A stretch of 64,000 nucleotides of DNA from DATGLG01 sp035294245 (GTDB lineage: Bacteria > Pseudomonadota > Alphaproteobacteria > JACZXZ01): assembly GCA_035294245.1 (NCBI GenBank), contig DATGLG010000043.1, positions 124,001-188,000 of the forward strand, read 5' to 3'. Shown here piece by piece: positions 1 to 8,668 of the stretch. Position numbers and translations under genes: made by a program. Numbering within the stretch: position 1 is the first letter of the stretch; each line of letters begins with the position of its first letter. Under the pieces are notes generated by a model. That model was not told the DNA's origin, made no database searches, and saw only the letters and a list, made by a program, of their open reading frames with translations.

Positions 1-1173
1 CCGAAGACGGAATCGGTTCAAACCTATTTCGACATCACCAAGGACAGCAGCACGTCACCCTATTCGATCAACATCGTAGCGCCGAGCCTGGCGGACGCCG
101 ATGCCATGGCCAAGCGCCTCGACAAGCTGCCCGAAGTCGACAGCACGGTGACGCTGAGCTCCTTCATCCCGCAGAACCAGGACTCGAAGCTGGCCCTGAT
201 CGACCAAATGGCGACCTTCCTGACCCCGGTGCTGCAAAGCGAGCAACACAAGGCGCCGCCGACCGACGCGGAGCGTCGCGCGGCAGCGGACGCTCTGCGC
301 GCGAAGCTCGAGGCATTGGCCGCCTCGCCGAAGGCCGGCGACGTGGCGGCACCCGCGCGTCGCGTCGCTGACCTTCTCGCCCGCTTCGCGGCGGGGCCCG
401 GGCGCGATCCCGCCGCCTATGCGCGCCTGGAGCAGGCGCTCGTCGCCAACCTTCCCGGCCGCCTCAACGGCCTGATCGATTTGATGAAGGCGCAGCCCGT
501 CACGCTCGACACCATTCCCGCGAATATCCGCGCGCGCTATGTTACTCCGGACGGCAAGGCGCGCATCGAGGTCTCACCGGCGGAGCGCATCACCAACCAG
601 GAGACCCTGCGGCGCTTCGTCACGGCGGTACAGGCGGTCGCGCCCAATGCGACGGATTCGCCGGTACTCCTTCTCGATGGCGGGAAGGTCGTGATCGGCG
701 CCTTCGAGGAGGCGGGCGCGATCGCCTTCGTGGCGATCAGCCTCTTGCTGATCCTTGTCCTGCGCAGCTTCTGGGATTCGCTGCTCGTGCTGCTGCCCTT
801 GGCCCTCGCCGCCGTGCTGACCGTGGCGATCGTGGTGGTGAGCGGGCTTTCGTTCAATTTTGCCAACATCATCGCGCTGCCACTTCTGTTCAGCCTGGGT
901 GTCGCCTTCGGCATTTATCTCGTGATGCGACATCGCGAGACGCACCGGGTCGCCGATCTCCTGCGAACCAGCACGCCGCGCGCCGTGCTTTTCAGCGCGT
1001 TGACGACGATGGTATCGTTCTCGAGCCTGATGGTTTCCAGCCACAGAGGAATGGCGAGCATGGGCTACCTCCTCGGCATCTGCCTGACCCTTGCGCTCGT
1101 GTGCACGCTCGTCGTTCTTCCCGCATTGCTGACTTGGCGCGAGCAGCGCCGGCACCCGCTTCGCCCGTCCTGA
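1..1173 (+). CDS. hpnN: Hopanoid RND transporter HpnN, C-terminal part (5' truncated)
   Basis: This is an inner-membrane RND-superfamily exporter associated with moving hopanoids to the outer membrane. The frame is open from base 1, so only the last 390 residues are present; family members are about twice that long. The first 230 residues form a periplasmic loop. Five hydrophobic segments follow, the usual second RND membrane half, ending in a short basic tail. A nucleotidyltransferase gene starts 12 bp downstream and hpnA follows it, the context expected for this transporter. The assignment rests on the RND topology plus the hopanoid neighbours. A generic MMPL transporter is the only real alternative. 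Confidence 0.85.
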   Translation, partial: PKTESVQTYFDITKDSSTSPYSINIVAPSLADADAMAKRLDKLPEVDSTVTLSSFIPQNQDSKLALIDQMATFLTPVLQSEQHKAPPTDAERRAAADALRAKLEALAASPKAGDVAAPARRVADLLARFAAGPGRDPAAYARLEQALVANLPGRLNGLIDLMKAQPVTLDTIPANIRARYVTPDGKARIEVSPAERITNQETLRRFVTAVQAVAPNATDSPVLLLDGGKVVIGAFEEAGAIAFVAISLLLILVLRSFWDSLLVLLPLALAAVLTVAIVVVSGLSFNFANIIALPLLFSLGVAFGIYLVMRHRETHRVADLLRTSTPRAVLFSALTTMVSFSSLMVSSHRGMASMGYLLGICLTLALVCTLVVLPALLTWREQRRHPLRPS

Positions 1174-1185
1174 GCCCGCGGCCGC

Positions 1186-1944
1186 ATGCTCGCCCTCATG
1201 CTGGCGGCGGGAACGGGCGAGCGGCTGGGGCCGGATCGCCCGCATCTCCCCAAGGCTCTTCTCAGGTTTGGCGGACAGAGCCTGCTCGCCCGCCACGTCG
1301 CGATCCTGCGCCATTTCGGCGTCGCGCGCCTGGTCATCACGAAGGGATACCGCGCCGAGATGATCGACGCGGAGCTTGGCGCGCTCGCCGTCGACGGCTT
1401 CGCCGAAACGGTGCTGAATCCCGATTACTGCGCGGGCAGCCTGCTCAGCCTTTGGGCGTTGCGGTCACACCTCCAGAGCGGCAGCGAGCTGCTTTTGATG
1501 GACGCGGATGTGCTTTACGATCATCGCCTGATGGCCGGGCTTCTCGGCAGCGCGCATGCCAATTGCTTTCTCCTCGATCGCGGCTTCGAGCCGGGCGACG
1601 AGCCGGTCAAGCTCGGCGTATGCGACGGCAGGCTGGTGGATTTCGAGCGCCGTCTCGATACGCCGTGCGACTATTGCGGCGAATCGGTGGGATTCTTCCG
1701 GTTCTCGCCGGAATTGGGGATTCGCCTGGTCGATGCCATGGCCGGCTATGTATCGGCAGGGCGTACCGACATCTGGTACGAGGCGGCCATTCGAGACGTT
1801 CTGCGCGCGAGCCCACCCGGCACCTTCGGCTGGGAGGACGTGACCGGGCTCCCCTGGATCGAGATCGATTTCCCCGAGGATGTCGAGCGCGCCCGGCGCG
1901 ACATCCTTCCCAGGCTTCAGGCGCTGCCCGAGGAGCCGCGATGA
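1186..1944 (+). CDS. MobA-like / sugar-phosphate nucleotidyltransferase in the hpn operon
   Basis: The 252-residue protein begins with the nucleotide-binding signature LAAGTGERLG followed by PKALLRFGG, typical of NTP-transferases that join a nucleotide to a sugar phosphate or phosphoalcohol. A metal-binding DAD motif (LLMDADVLYD) lies near residue 105. The gene sits 12 bp after hpnN and overlaps hpnA by 4 bp (ATGA), so it is almost certainly co-transcribed with them. Its substrate cannot be read from the sequence. A sugar-1-phosphate activating enzyme acting with the HpnA epimerase is a reasonable inference; a phosphocholine cytidylyltransferase-like role is also possible. Confidence 0.8.
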   Translation: MLALMLAAGTGERLGPDRPHLPKALLRFGGQSLLARHVAILRHFGVARLVITKGYRAEMIDAELGALAVDGFAETVLNPDYCAGSLLSLWALRSHLQSGSELLLMDADVLYDHRLMAGLLGSAHANCFLLDRGFEPGDEPVKLGVCDGRLVDFERRLDTPCDYCGESVGFFRFSPELGIRLVDAMAGYVSAGRTDIWYEAAIRDVLRASPPGTFGWEDVTGLPWIEIDFPEDVERARRDILPRLQALPEEPR

Positions 1945-2939
1945 AGGCGCTCGTCACCGGGGCTTCGGGCTTCATCGGCTTTGCCGTGGCGCGCCGCCTG
2001 ACCGAGGCGGGGCACGGGGTGCGCGCGCTGCTCCGTCCGACGAGCGAGCGCCGCTATCTCGATACGCTCGCCTGCGAATGCGTGACGGGCAGCCTCGCCG
2101 ATACCGCCTCGCTCGCGGCGGCCTTGGCCGGCTGCGACGCACTCTTTCATGTTGCTGCGGATTATCGGCTCTGGGTTCCCGAGCCCGCCGAGATCTACCG
2201 GACCAATGTCGACGGAACCCGCAATATCATGCGCGCCGCCCTGGCCGAGGGCGTCGGGCGCATCGTCTATACCAGCAGCGTTGCGACACTTGGTCTCACA
2301 CCGGACGCCTCGCCGGCGGACGAGGAGACCCCCTCGCGGCTCGAGGACATGATCGGCCACTACAAGCGCTCAAAGTTCCTGGCCGAGGCCGAGGTGAAGC
2401 GGATGATCCGAGAGGAGGGGCTTCGCGCCGTGATCGTCAACCCGTCGGCGCCGATCGGTCCCTATGACGTGCGCCCGACGCCGACCGGCAAGATGGTCGT
2501 GGACGCGGCGAGCGGCCGGATGCCCGCCTATGTGGATACCGGTCTCAATGTCGTCCATGTCGACGATGTGGCCGCGGGGCACTTGCTCGCCTTCGAGCGC
2601 GGAAAGCCGGGAGAGCGCTATATCCTCGGCGGCGAGAACATGACGCTGCGGGAGATCTTGACGGAGGTGACGCGCCTCGCCGGCCGCTCGCCGCCGCGCC
2701 TTCGCCTTCCTCACGAGCTCGTGCTTCCCATCGCCTATGTGGCGGAGGCGGTGGCCCGACTCACCGGACGGGCCCCGATGGTCACCGTCGATGGCGTGAA
2801 ATTGGCAAAAAAATTCATGTACTTCAGCAGCGACAAGGCGCGTCGGGAGCTGGGCTATGCCTGGCGGCCGGCGCGCGCGGCGATTGCCGACGCGGTCGAT
2901 TGGTTCCGCCGCAACGGCTATCTCGGCCGCGCGCCTTGA
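1941..2939 (+). CDS. hpnA: Hopanoid-associated NAD-dependent sugar epimerase HpnA
   Basis: This 332-residue extended short-chain dehydrogenase has an N-terminal Rossmann motif TGASGFIG (residues 6-13) and the catalytic Y141-x3-K145 pair. HpnA proteins are found next to hopanoid genes and are thought to act on a nucleotide or lipid-linked sugar, but the reaction is not firmly established. The start ATG overlaps the stop of the nucleotidyltransferase. An open frame continues far upstream, but residues before this ATG have no family resemblance. Length and motifs are normal for the family. Confidence 0.88.
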   Translation: MKALVTGASGFIGFAVARRLTEAGHGVRALLRPTSERRYLDTLACECVTGSLADTASLAAALAGCDALFHVAADYRLWVPEPAEIYRTNVDGTRNIMRAALAEGVGRIVYTSSVATLGLTPDASPADEETPSRLEDMIGHYKRSKFLAEAEVKRMIREEGLRAVIVNPSAPIGPYDVRPTPTGKMVVDAASGRMPAYVDTGLNVVHVDDVAAGHLLAFERGKPGERYILGGENMTLREILTEVTRLAGRSPPRLRLPHELVLPIAYVAEAVARLTGRAPMVTVDGVKLAKKFMYFSSDKARRELGYAWRPARAAIADAVDWFRRNGYLGRAP

Positions 2940-3077
2940 CTTTATGGCTTGGCTGCTAATTTGAGGGCGTTGCTGCCCTGAGCGTGGAAGAGCCCGAAAG
3001 GAGGGATAGCGAGCCGATCCAAACGCGGCCTTTTCCTGGCGCTTGGACGGATTTCGTGTTATTGACCATAGGGATAG

Positions 3078-3099
3078 CCGGCCAAGCAAGGCCGGTTTT
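3078..3099 (+). terminator. Hairpin plus T-run upstream of ispH
   Basis: CCGGCC (3078-3083) and GGCCGG (3090-3095) form a perfect 6-bp stem with the loop AAGCAA, followed by TTTT and a pyrimidine-rich stretch. It has the form of a weak intrinsic terminator and lies between hpnA (ending 2939) and ispH (starting 3167). It may end the hpnN-hpnA transcript or attenuate read-through into ispH. Confidence 0.5.
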
Positions 3100-3166
3100 C
3101 CTTGCCTGGGGCAGCGATGGGGCGTCGCTTCGACGCTCTCGCGGCTTGGCGGAAGACGAGGTTTGC

Positions 3167-4102
3167 ATGCGAGTCGTTCTTGCTCAACCGAGGGGATTCT
3201 GCGCCGGCGTTGAGCGCGCCATCGAGATCGTCGAGCGGGCGCTCAAGCGCTACGGCCCGCCGGTCTATGTCCGGCACGAGATCGTTCACAACAAGCGGGT
3301 GGTGGAGGATCTCAAGGCGAAGGGCGCCATCTTCGTCGAGGAGCTGGACGAGGTCCCCGAGGGGGCGATCACGGTCTTCAGCGCCCATGGCGTCGCCCAG
3401 ACGGTCGAGGACGAGGCGCAGGCGCGCAATCTTCCCGTCATCGATGCGACCTGTCCCCTCGTCGCCAAGGTTCACAAGGAAGGCGCGCGCTACGCCGAGA
3501 ACGGCTACGAGGTCGTGCTGATCGGTCACAAGGGGCATCCCGAGGTCGAGGGAACCATGGGCCGGGTTCCCGGCAAGGTCCATCTCGTCTCCAAGGCGAG
3601 CGATGTCGAGAAGCTCGATGTCGCCAACCCGAGCAAGCTCTCCTACGTCACCCAGACGACGCTCTCGGTCGACGATACGCGCGACGTGATCGAGGCGCTC
3701 AAGCGCCGCTTCCCGAAAATACTCGGGCCCGACGTCAAGGATATCTGCTACGCCACCCAGAACCGCCAGGCCGCGGTGCGCGAGCTCGCGCGCGAGGTCG
3801 ACGTCATCCTCGTCGTTGGCGCCAAGAACAGCTCGAACTCCAACCGGCTGCGGGAGATCGGCTCGGAGATGGGTGTCGCGAGCTATCTGATCGACGATGC
3901 CGGCCAGCTCGACCCCCGCTGGCTGAAGGGTGCCGAGGCGGTCGGAATCACCGCGGGCGCCTCGGCGCCGGAAGAGCTGGTTCAAGAGCTGATCGCGCGC
4001 TTGAAGGACTTTGACGAGGTCGCGGTCAGCGTCCTCGACGGCATCCAGGAAAACGTGCAGTTCAAGCTGCCGGTGGAGTTGCGTGACGAGGCCGTCGCCT
4101 GA
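3167..4102 (+). CDS. ispH: 4-hydroxy-3-methylbut-2-enyl diphosphate reductase
   Basis: IspH (LytB) performs the last step of the MEP pathway, reducing HMBPP to IPP and DMAPP, the precursors of squalene and hopanoids. The 311-residue protein has the three iron-sulfur ligand cysteines at residues 12 (PRGFCAGV), 96 (DATCPLV) and 194 (DICYATQ), matching the family spacing. The start is placed at ATG 3167 because family homology begins exactly there. The frame stays open upstream to a GTG at 2984, but that extension is unlike IspH. It is followed 53 bp later by hpnH. Pairing of ispH with hopanoid genes suggests dedicated precursor supply. Confidence 0.96.
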   Translation: MRVVLAQPRGFCAGVERAIEIVERALKRYGPPVYVRHEIVHNKRVVEDLKAKGAIFVEELDEVPEGAITVFSAHGVAQTVEDEAQARNLPVIDATCPLVAKVHKEGARYAENGYEVVLIGHKGHPEVEGTMGRVPGKVHLVSKASDVEKLDVANPSKLSYVTQTTLSVDDTRDVIEALKRRFPKILGPDVKDICYATQNRQAAVRELAREVDVILVVGAKNSSNSNRLREIGSEMGVASYLIDDAGQLDPRWLKGAEAVGITAGASAPEELVQELIARLKDFDEVAVSVLDGIQENVQFKLPVELRDEAVA

Positions 4103-4155
4103 GCGCGGCCGAGCGCGCGATCGAGCTTAAGACGGGCAATCGAAAGGGTAAGGAC

Positions 4156-5307
4156 GTGGGCGTACCTCTCCTCCAGCAGATCCGCGTCGGTGCATATATC
4201 CTCAAGCAGCGCATCCGAGGCAACGAGCGCTATCCCCTCGTGCTCATGCTCGAGCCGTTGTTCCGCTGCAACCTTGCATGCCCCGGCTGCGGCAAGATCG
4301 ACTATCCGGATGAGATCCTGAACAAGCGGCTTTCCGTCGAGGAATGCCTGGCCGCCGCCGACGAATGCGGCGCGCCGATCATCTCCATCCCCGGCGGCGA
4401 GCCGCTGCTGCACAAGGAGATCGGCGAGATCGTCGCCGGCTTGGTCGCGCGCAAGAAGTTCGTCTATCTCTGCACGAACGCGCTGCTCCTTGAGAAGAAG
4501 CTGCACCTCTTCAAGCCGTCGCCCTATCTTACCTTCTCGATTCACCTCGACGGCCTCAAGGAAGAGCACGATCGCGCGGTCGACCAAGAGGGCGTCTTCG
4601 AGCGCGCGGTTGCCGCCATCAAGGCCGCCAAGGCGACGGGCTTTCGGGTCAATGTCAACACGACGCTCTTCGACGGGCTCGACCCCGACCGCATCGCCGC
4701 CTTCCTCGATTACGCGAGCGAGGAGCTGAAGGTGGAGGGCATCACCGTCTCGCCGGGCTACGCCTATGAGCGCGCGCCGGATCAGCAGCACTTCCTCTCG
4801 CGCCAGAAGACGAAGCAGCTCTTTCGCGAGGTCTTCAAGCGCGGCAAGGGACGGAAGTGGCGCCTCTCCCAGTCGAGCCTCTTCCTCGATTTCCTGGCCG
4901 GCAATCAGCAGTACCACTGCACGCCCTGGGGCAGCCCGGCGCGGAACGTGTTCGGGTGGCAGCGGCCCTGCTATCTCCTCGGCGAGGGCTATGCGCGCAG
5001 CTTCAAGGAGCTGATGGAAGAGACCGAGTGGGACAAGTACGGCACCGGCAATTACGAGAAATGCGCGAATTGCATGGTGCATTGCGGCTACGAGCCGACC
5101 GCCGCCACCGATTCCGTGCGCCATCCGCTCAAGGCCTTCGCCGTGGCGCTGCGCGGCCCGCGGACCGAGGGGCCGATGGCTCCCGAGATCCCGCTGGACA
5201 AGCAGCGTCCCGCCGAGTTCGTGTTCGAAAGCAACGTGCAGAAGGCGCTCAAGGACCTACACGAGGAAGCCGAACGTCGCGCCAAGCTCGGCAGCGAGGC
5301 GGCCTAG
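4156..5307 (+). CDS. hpnH: Adenosylhopane synthase, radical SAM protein HpnH
   Basis: HpnH is the radical SAM enzyme that attaches a 5'-deoxyadenosyl unit to the C30 hopanoid diploptene, giving adenosylhopane, the first step of extended-hopanoid synthesis. The 383-residue protein carries the CX3CX2C cluster motif at C38, C42 and C45 (CNLACPGC). Further cysteines lie in a C-terminal segment near residues 300-312. The start is GTG at 4156. The last 51 bp overlap the opposite-strand end of hpnG, the next enzyme of the pathway. Confidence 0.95.
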   Translation: MGVPLLQQIRVGAYILKQRIRGNERYPLVLMLEPLFRCNLACPGCGKIDYPDEILNKRLSVEECLAAADECGAPIISIPGGEPLLHKEIGEIVAGLVARKKFVYLCTNALLLEKKLHLFKPSPYLTFSIHLDGLKEEHDRAVDQEGVFERAVAAIKAAKATGFRVNVNTTLFDGLDPDRIAAFLDYASEELKVEGITVSPGYAYERAPDQQHFLSRQKTKQLFREVFKRGKGRKWRLSQSSLFLDFLAGNQQYHCTPWGSPARNVFGWQRPCYLLGEGYARSFKELMEETEWDKYGTGNYEKCANCMVHCGYEPTAATDSVRHPLKAFAVALRGPRTEGPMAPEIPLDKQRPAEFVFESNVQKALKDLHEEAERRAKLGSEAA

Positions 5308-5955
5308 AGTTGCGAGCGCCCGCCGGTTGGCGCGGGCGAGGGCGAGGAGATCGGCGATTTCCCACGGTCGGACCAACAGGTGCGCCGCCACGGGCAGGGC
5401 CCGGCTGCGCCCATCCGGCCCGATGCCGGCGAGCACCGACCACGGGATGGCCTGGTCGGCCGCGTCCAGCACCACGCGCAGCGCCATGAAGGGCACGCCC
5501 GTCGCCTGAGCCGCGACGGCGACGGCGTGGCTTTCCATATCGACCGCGACGGCGCCCGTGCGGAGGCGGAGCTCGGCCTTGGCCCTCGGCGTCGCGACAA
5601 CACGGTCGCGCCCGACGATGGCGCCGGAGATGAGCCCCCCGCCGCTGCGCGATCCAGAGAGCGCGGCGCGCCATGCGGCATCGGTCGCGACGCGCGAGCC
5701 GTCCGCCAAGATCACCGTCTCGGCGAGCACGATATCGCCGCATGACAAGGCGGGATCGAGGGCGCCGCTCAAGCCGAAGCTCAACAGCGCCCGCGCGCCC
5801 TTGGCGACAAGGCCGCGGGCGCCTTCATAAGCGCGCTCCGCATTGGCCCCGGAGGCGAAGACGAGCGGCTGCCGATCCGGCGGCAATGTCTTGGCGGGAG
5901 CCGAAGCGCTGTCGGCTTCGGCGCGCATGCCGGTGACGACGCCGACCCGGCTCAA
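5257..5955 (-). CDS. hpnG: Adenosylhopane nucleosidase/phosphorylase HpnG
   Basis: HpnG belongs to the nucleoside phosphorylase family and removes adenine from adenosylhopane to give ribosylhopane. The 232-residue protein begins VGVVTGMRAEAD. It has the glycine-rich LLSFGLSGALDP segment near residue 60 and the AVDMESHAVA motif, whose Met-Glu normally contacts the ribose. The start is TTG at 5955, inside the stop of shc (TTGA overlap), so it is translationally coupled to the cyclase. Its 3' end overlaps hpnH tail to tail by 51 bp. Confidence 0.9.
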   Translation of the reverse strand: MSRVGVVTGMRAEADSASAPAKTLPPDRQPLVFASGANAERAYEGARGLVAKGARALLSFGLSGALDPALSCGDIVLAETVILADGSRVATDAAWRAALSGSRSGGGLISGAIVGRDRVVATPRAKAELRLRTGAVAVDMESHAVAVAAQATGVPFMALRVVLDAADQAIPWSVLAGIGPDGRSRALPVAAHLLVRPWEIADLLALARANRRALATLGRLAAELGATFGFLV

Positions 5956-7922
5956 ATGCCGTAAGGGACGGTCTTGTCGTTACCGCGCGTGAGGTTGCGG
6001 TAACGCGCCAGGGCCCAGAGCGGGAAGAACTGGCGATAACCGTGGTAGCGCAGATAGAACACGCGCGGGAACCCGACCGCCGTGAACCATGGCTCCTCCC
6101 ATTCGCAGCCTGCGCGCGGCGCGGCGAGGAGATAGGCGATGCCGCGACGGACCGCCTCGCTGTCGACCTCGCCCGCCGCCATCAGCGCGAGCACGGCCCA
6201 GGCGGTCTGCGATGCGGTCGACTCCTTGCACGCGGTGCGATGCTCGCTCCAATAGGTCGCGCCGTCCTCGCCCCATCCGCCGTCCTCCCGCTGGCGCGAT
6301 TTGAGCCATTCGACCGCCTTGCGGATATAGGGCTGCCCGGGATCTTCGCCGATGGCGTTGAGCGCGCAGAGCACCGACCAGGTGCCATAGACGTAATTGG
6401 TGCCCCAGCGACCGAACCACGAGCCGTCGCGCTCCTGCTCGCCCTTGAGGTATTCGATGGCGCGCGCGACGGTCGGATGATCCGCCTTGTAGCCGAGCTG
6501 GGCGAGGAAGCCGAGGCAGCGCGCGCTCACATCCGCGGTCGGAGGATCGAGCAGCGCGCCGTGGTCGGCGAAGGGGATGTGGTTGAGGGCGTAGTGCGTG
6601 TTCTCCGCATCGAAGGCGCCCCAGCCGCCATTCGCGCTTTGCATGCCGATGATCCATTCGGCCGCCCGCTCGATCGCTTCGCGATGGGCGGGAGCGGCGG
6701 CGCGGTCGAGGGCCATGCCGACCACCGCGGTATCGTCGACATCGGGATAATAGTCGTTGCCGTATTGGAAGGCCCAGCCGCCGGGTCGCAATCCGGGACG
6801 CTGATCGGCCCAGTCGCCCTTGACGTCCAGGATCTGGCGCCGCACGAGCCACTCCATCGCCTCGCCGACGGCGCTGCCGTCACGTGGCGGCTCGGCCTCC
6901 ATGAGAGCGAGCGCGGCAAGGCTGGTGTCCCAGACGGGCGAGACGCAAGGCTGGCAGTAGCCGACGCCGTCCTTGAGCACGAGGAGCTTTCGCACCGACG
7001 TCTTGGCCACGACCAGGTCGGGATGGTCCTTGGGATAGCCGAGGGCCTCGAACGCCATCACCGTATTGGTCATGGCGGGGAAGATGGCGCCCAATCCATC
7101 TTCGCCGTTGAGCCGGGTCGTTATCCAGGAGACGGCGCGATCGATTGCCTTCTGTCGCTTCCCCTTGGGGAAGAGCGGCTCGACGATGTGGAGAAGCTTG
7201 TCGAGGGCGAGGAAGAAATCGCCCATGCGCGCACCCGTCGGGTTGACCTGGTAGTCGCGCACCTTCGCGGCCGGCTCGACGAAAAGCTCGCCGATATCGA
7301 TTCGCCGCGGATTGCGCGCCCTCGGCTTGAGCGCCGTCAGCACGAGGAGCGGCACGATCACGGTGCGCGACCAGTAGCTCACCTTGCCGAGATGAAAGGG
7401 GAACCAGCGCGGCAGCAGCATGATCTCGACGGGCATGACGGGAATCCCCCGCCATGGGATTTGCCCGAACAGGGCGAGGGCGAAGCGGGTGAACACATTG
7501 CAGCGCGCCGCGCCGCCATGGGCGAGAATGGCTTCTCGGGCCTTTTTCATATGCGGCGCGTCGGGGCTGTCGCCGACGAGCTTGAGCGCGAAATAGGCCT
7601 TCACCGAAGCGGAGAGATTGAAGTCGCCGGCATGGAACAGCGGCCAGCCGCCATGCTCGCCCTGGATGCGGCGCAGATAGGCCGCGAGCTTCCGCTCGAC
7701 GGTCTCGTCGATCTCGTCGAGATAGTGCTCGAGCATAATGTATTCGGCGGGAATGGTGGCGTCCGCCTCGAGCTCGAACACCCAATGGCCGTCGGCCCGC
7801 TGGAGAGCCTTGAGCGCCGCCGTCGCTTCGGCGATCACGGGCTCCAGCCGGTCCTTCAGGTCGAGATAGCGATCGTCCAGCACGGCGCCGGGACCCTTGT
7901 CGTCATCGGGGTGGGCCAACAC
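5952..7922 (-). CDS. shc: Squalene-hopene cyclase (HpnF)
   Basis: This membrane-associated triterpene cyclase folds squalene into hopene and diplopterol. It is 656 residues, the normal length. The catalytic DXDDTA motif is at residues 394-399 (DVDDTA). Several QW repeats are visible, such as QSANGGWGAF, QERDGSWFGRWG and QREDGGWGEDG. The start is taken as GTG at 7922. It lies upstream of hpnG with a 4-bp overlap and 140 bp after apt in the leftward operon. Nothing suggests damage to the gene. Confidence 0.97.
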   Translation of the reverse strand: MLAHPDDDKGPGAVLDDRYLDLKDRLEPVIAEATAALKALQRADGHWVFELEADATIPAEYIMLEHYLDEIDETVERKLAAYLRRIQGEHGGWPLFHAGDFNLSASVKAYFALKLVGDSPDAPHMKKAREAILAHGGAARCNVFTRFALALFGQIPWRGIPVMPVEIMLLPRWFPFHLGKVSYWSRTVIVPLLVLTALKPRARNPRRIDIGELFVEPAAKVRDYQVNPTGARMGDFFLALDKLLHIVEPLFPKGKRQKAIDRAVSWITTRLNGEDGLGAIFPAMTNTVMAFEALGYPKDHPDLVVAKTSVRKLLVLKDGVGYCQPCVSPVWDTSLAALALMEAEPPRDGSAVGEAMEWLVRRQILDVKGDWADQRPGLRPGGWAFQYGNDYYPDVDDTAVVGMALDRAAAPAHREAIERAAEWIIGMQSANGGWGAFDAENTHYALNHIPFADHGALLDPPTADVSARCLGFLAQLGYKADHPTVARAIEYLKGEQERDGSWFGRWGTNYVYGTWSVLCALNAIGEDPGQPYIRKAVEWLKSRQREDGGWGEDGATYWSEHRTACKESTASQTAWAVLALMAAGEVDSEAVRRGIAYLLAAPRAGCEWEEPWFTAVGFPRVFYLRYHGYRQFFPLWALARYRNLTRGNDKTVPYGI

Positions 7923-8062
7923 AAGAAAGCCGCGGCACCGCGAGATGCCGGGCTCTCCAACGCATTGTCGGGCGGCAATCTAATGGCGTGAGCCAGATTT
8001 TTCAACGGCAGGCGACGCATCGCCCGGATGGCTCCGCCGCCGAGGTCGCCGCGCAGGCGGGC

Positions 8063-8590
8063 TCAATGGCCTTCGAACTCGCAGAGGACGCTGACCTCGA
8101 CCCCCATCTTCTCGAGTCGCGCGCGCCCGCCGAGCTCCGGCAGATCGATGACGAAGGTGGCGCCGACGATCTGGCCTCCCGCCTTGCGGATGAGGTCGAT
8201 CGCGGCCGCTGCGGTGCCTCCCGTCGCGATCAGGTCGTCGACGACAAGGATGCGCTCGCTTTCGTGGATGGCGTCGGTGTGGATCTCGATGCGATCGCTC
8301 CCGTATTCCAGGGCGTAATCCTGGCCGATCGTCTGCCAGGGCAGCTTTCCCTTCTTCCGGACGGGGATGAAGCCGGCATCGAGCTGATGCGCCACAGCAC
8401 CGCCGAGTATGAATCCTCTCGCCTCGATCCCTGCGACCTTGTCGACGCGCATGGCGTGAAACGGCTGCACCAGGCGCTCGATCGTGAGGCGAAAGCCGTC
8501 GGCATCCTGCAGCAGCGTGGTGATGTCGCGAAAGATGATGCCCGGCTTGGGATAATCGGGAATCGAGCGAATGCGGGATTTGATCGGCAT
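8063..8590 (-). CDS. apt: Adenine phosphoribosyltransferase
   Basis: Apt converts adenine and PRPP to AMP. The 175-residue protein starts at MPIKSRIRSIPDYPKPGI, and the PRPP-binding signature ILVVDDLIATGGTA lies near residue 120. I chose ATG 8590, giving the usual length; an upstream in-frame start at 8659 would add 23 residues with no family resemblance. Unusually, it sits between hpnE and shc in the leftward hopanoid operon. Because HpnG releases adenine from adenosylhopane, Apt here would recover that by-product. The functional link is inference; the enzyme call is secure. Confidence 0.95.
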   Translation of the reverse strand: MPIKSRIRSIPDYPKPGIIFRDITTLLQDADGFRLTIERLVQPFHAMRVDKVAGIEARGFILGGAVAHQLDAGFIPVRKKGKLPWQTIGQDYALEYGSDRIEIHTDAIHESERILVVDDLIATGGTAAAAIDLIRKAGGQIVGATFVIDLPELGGRARLEKMGVEVSVLCEFEGH

Positions 8591-8668
8591 CACGGCCCCC
8601 TGTTTTTTACGCCAGCGCCACGGGCAGCTGAACTCTAATCCGCAAGCCTGCAAACGCAAGCCCGCAGC

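Noticed and set aside
2984..3166. An N-terminal extension of IspH starting at GTG 2984
   Set aside because: IspH homology begins exactly at ATG 3167, the cysteine numbering fits only that start, and a hairpin with a T-run lies in the extension.
6042..7991. A 649-codon open frame antisense to shc
   Set aside because: It mirrors the cyclase coding sequence and has no ribosome site or recognisable domain.
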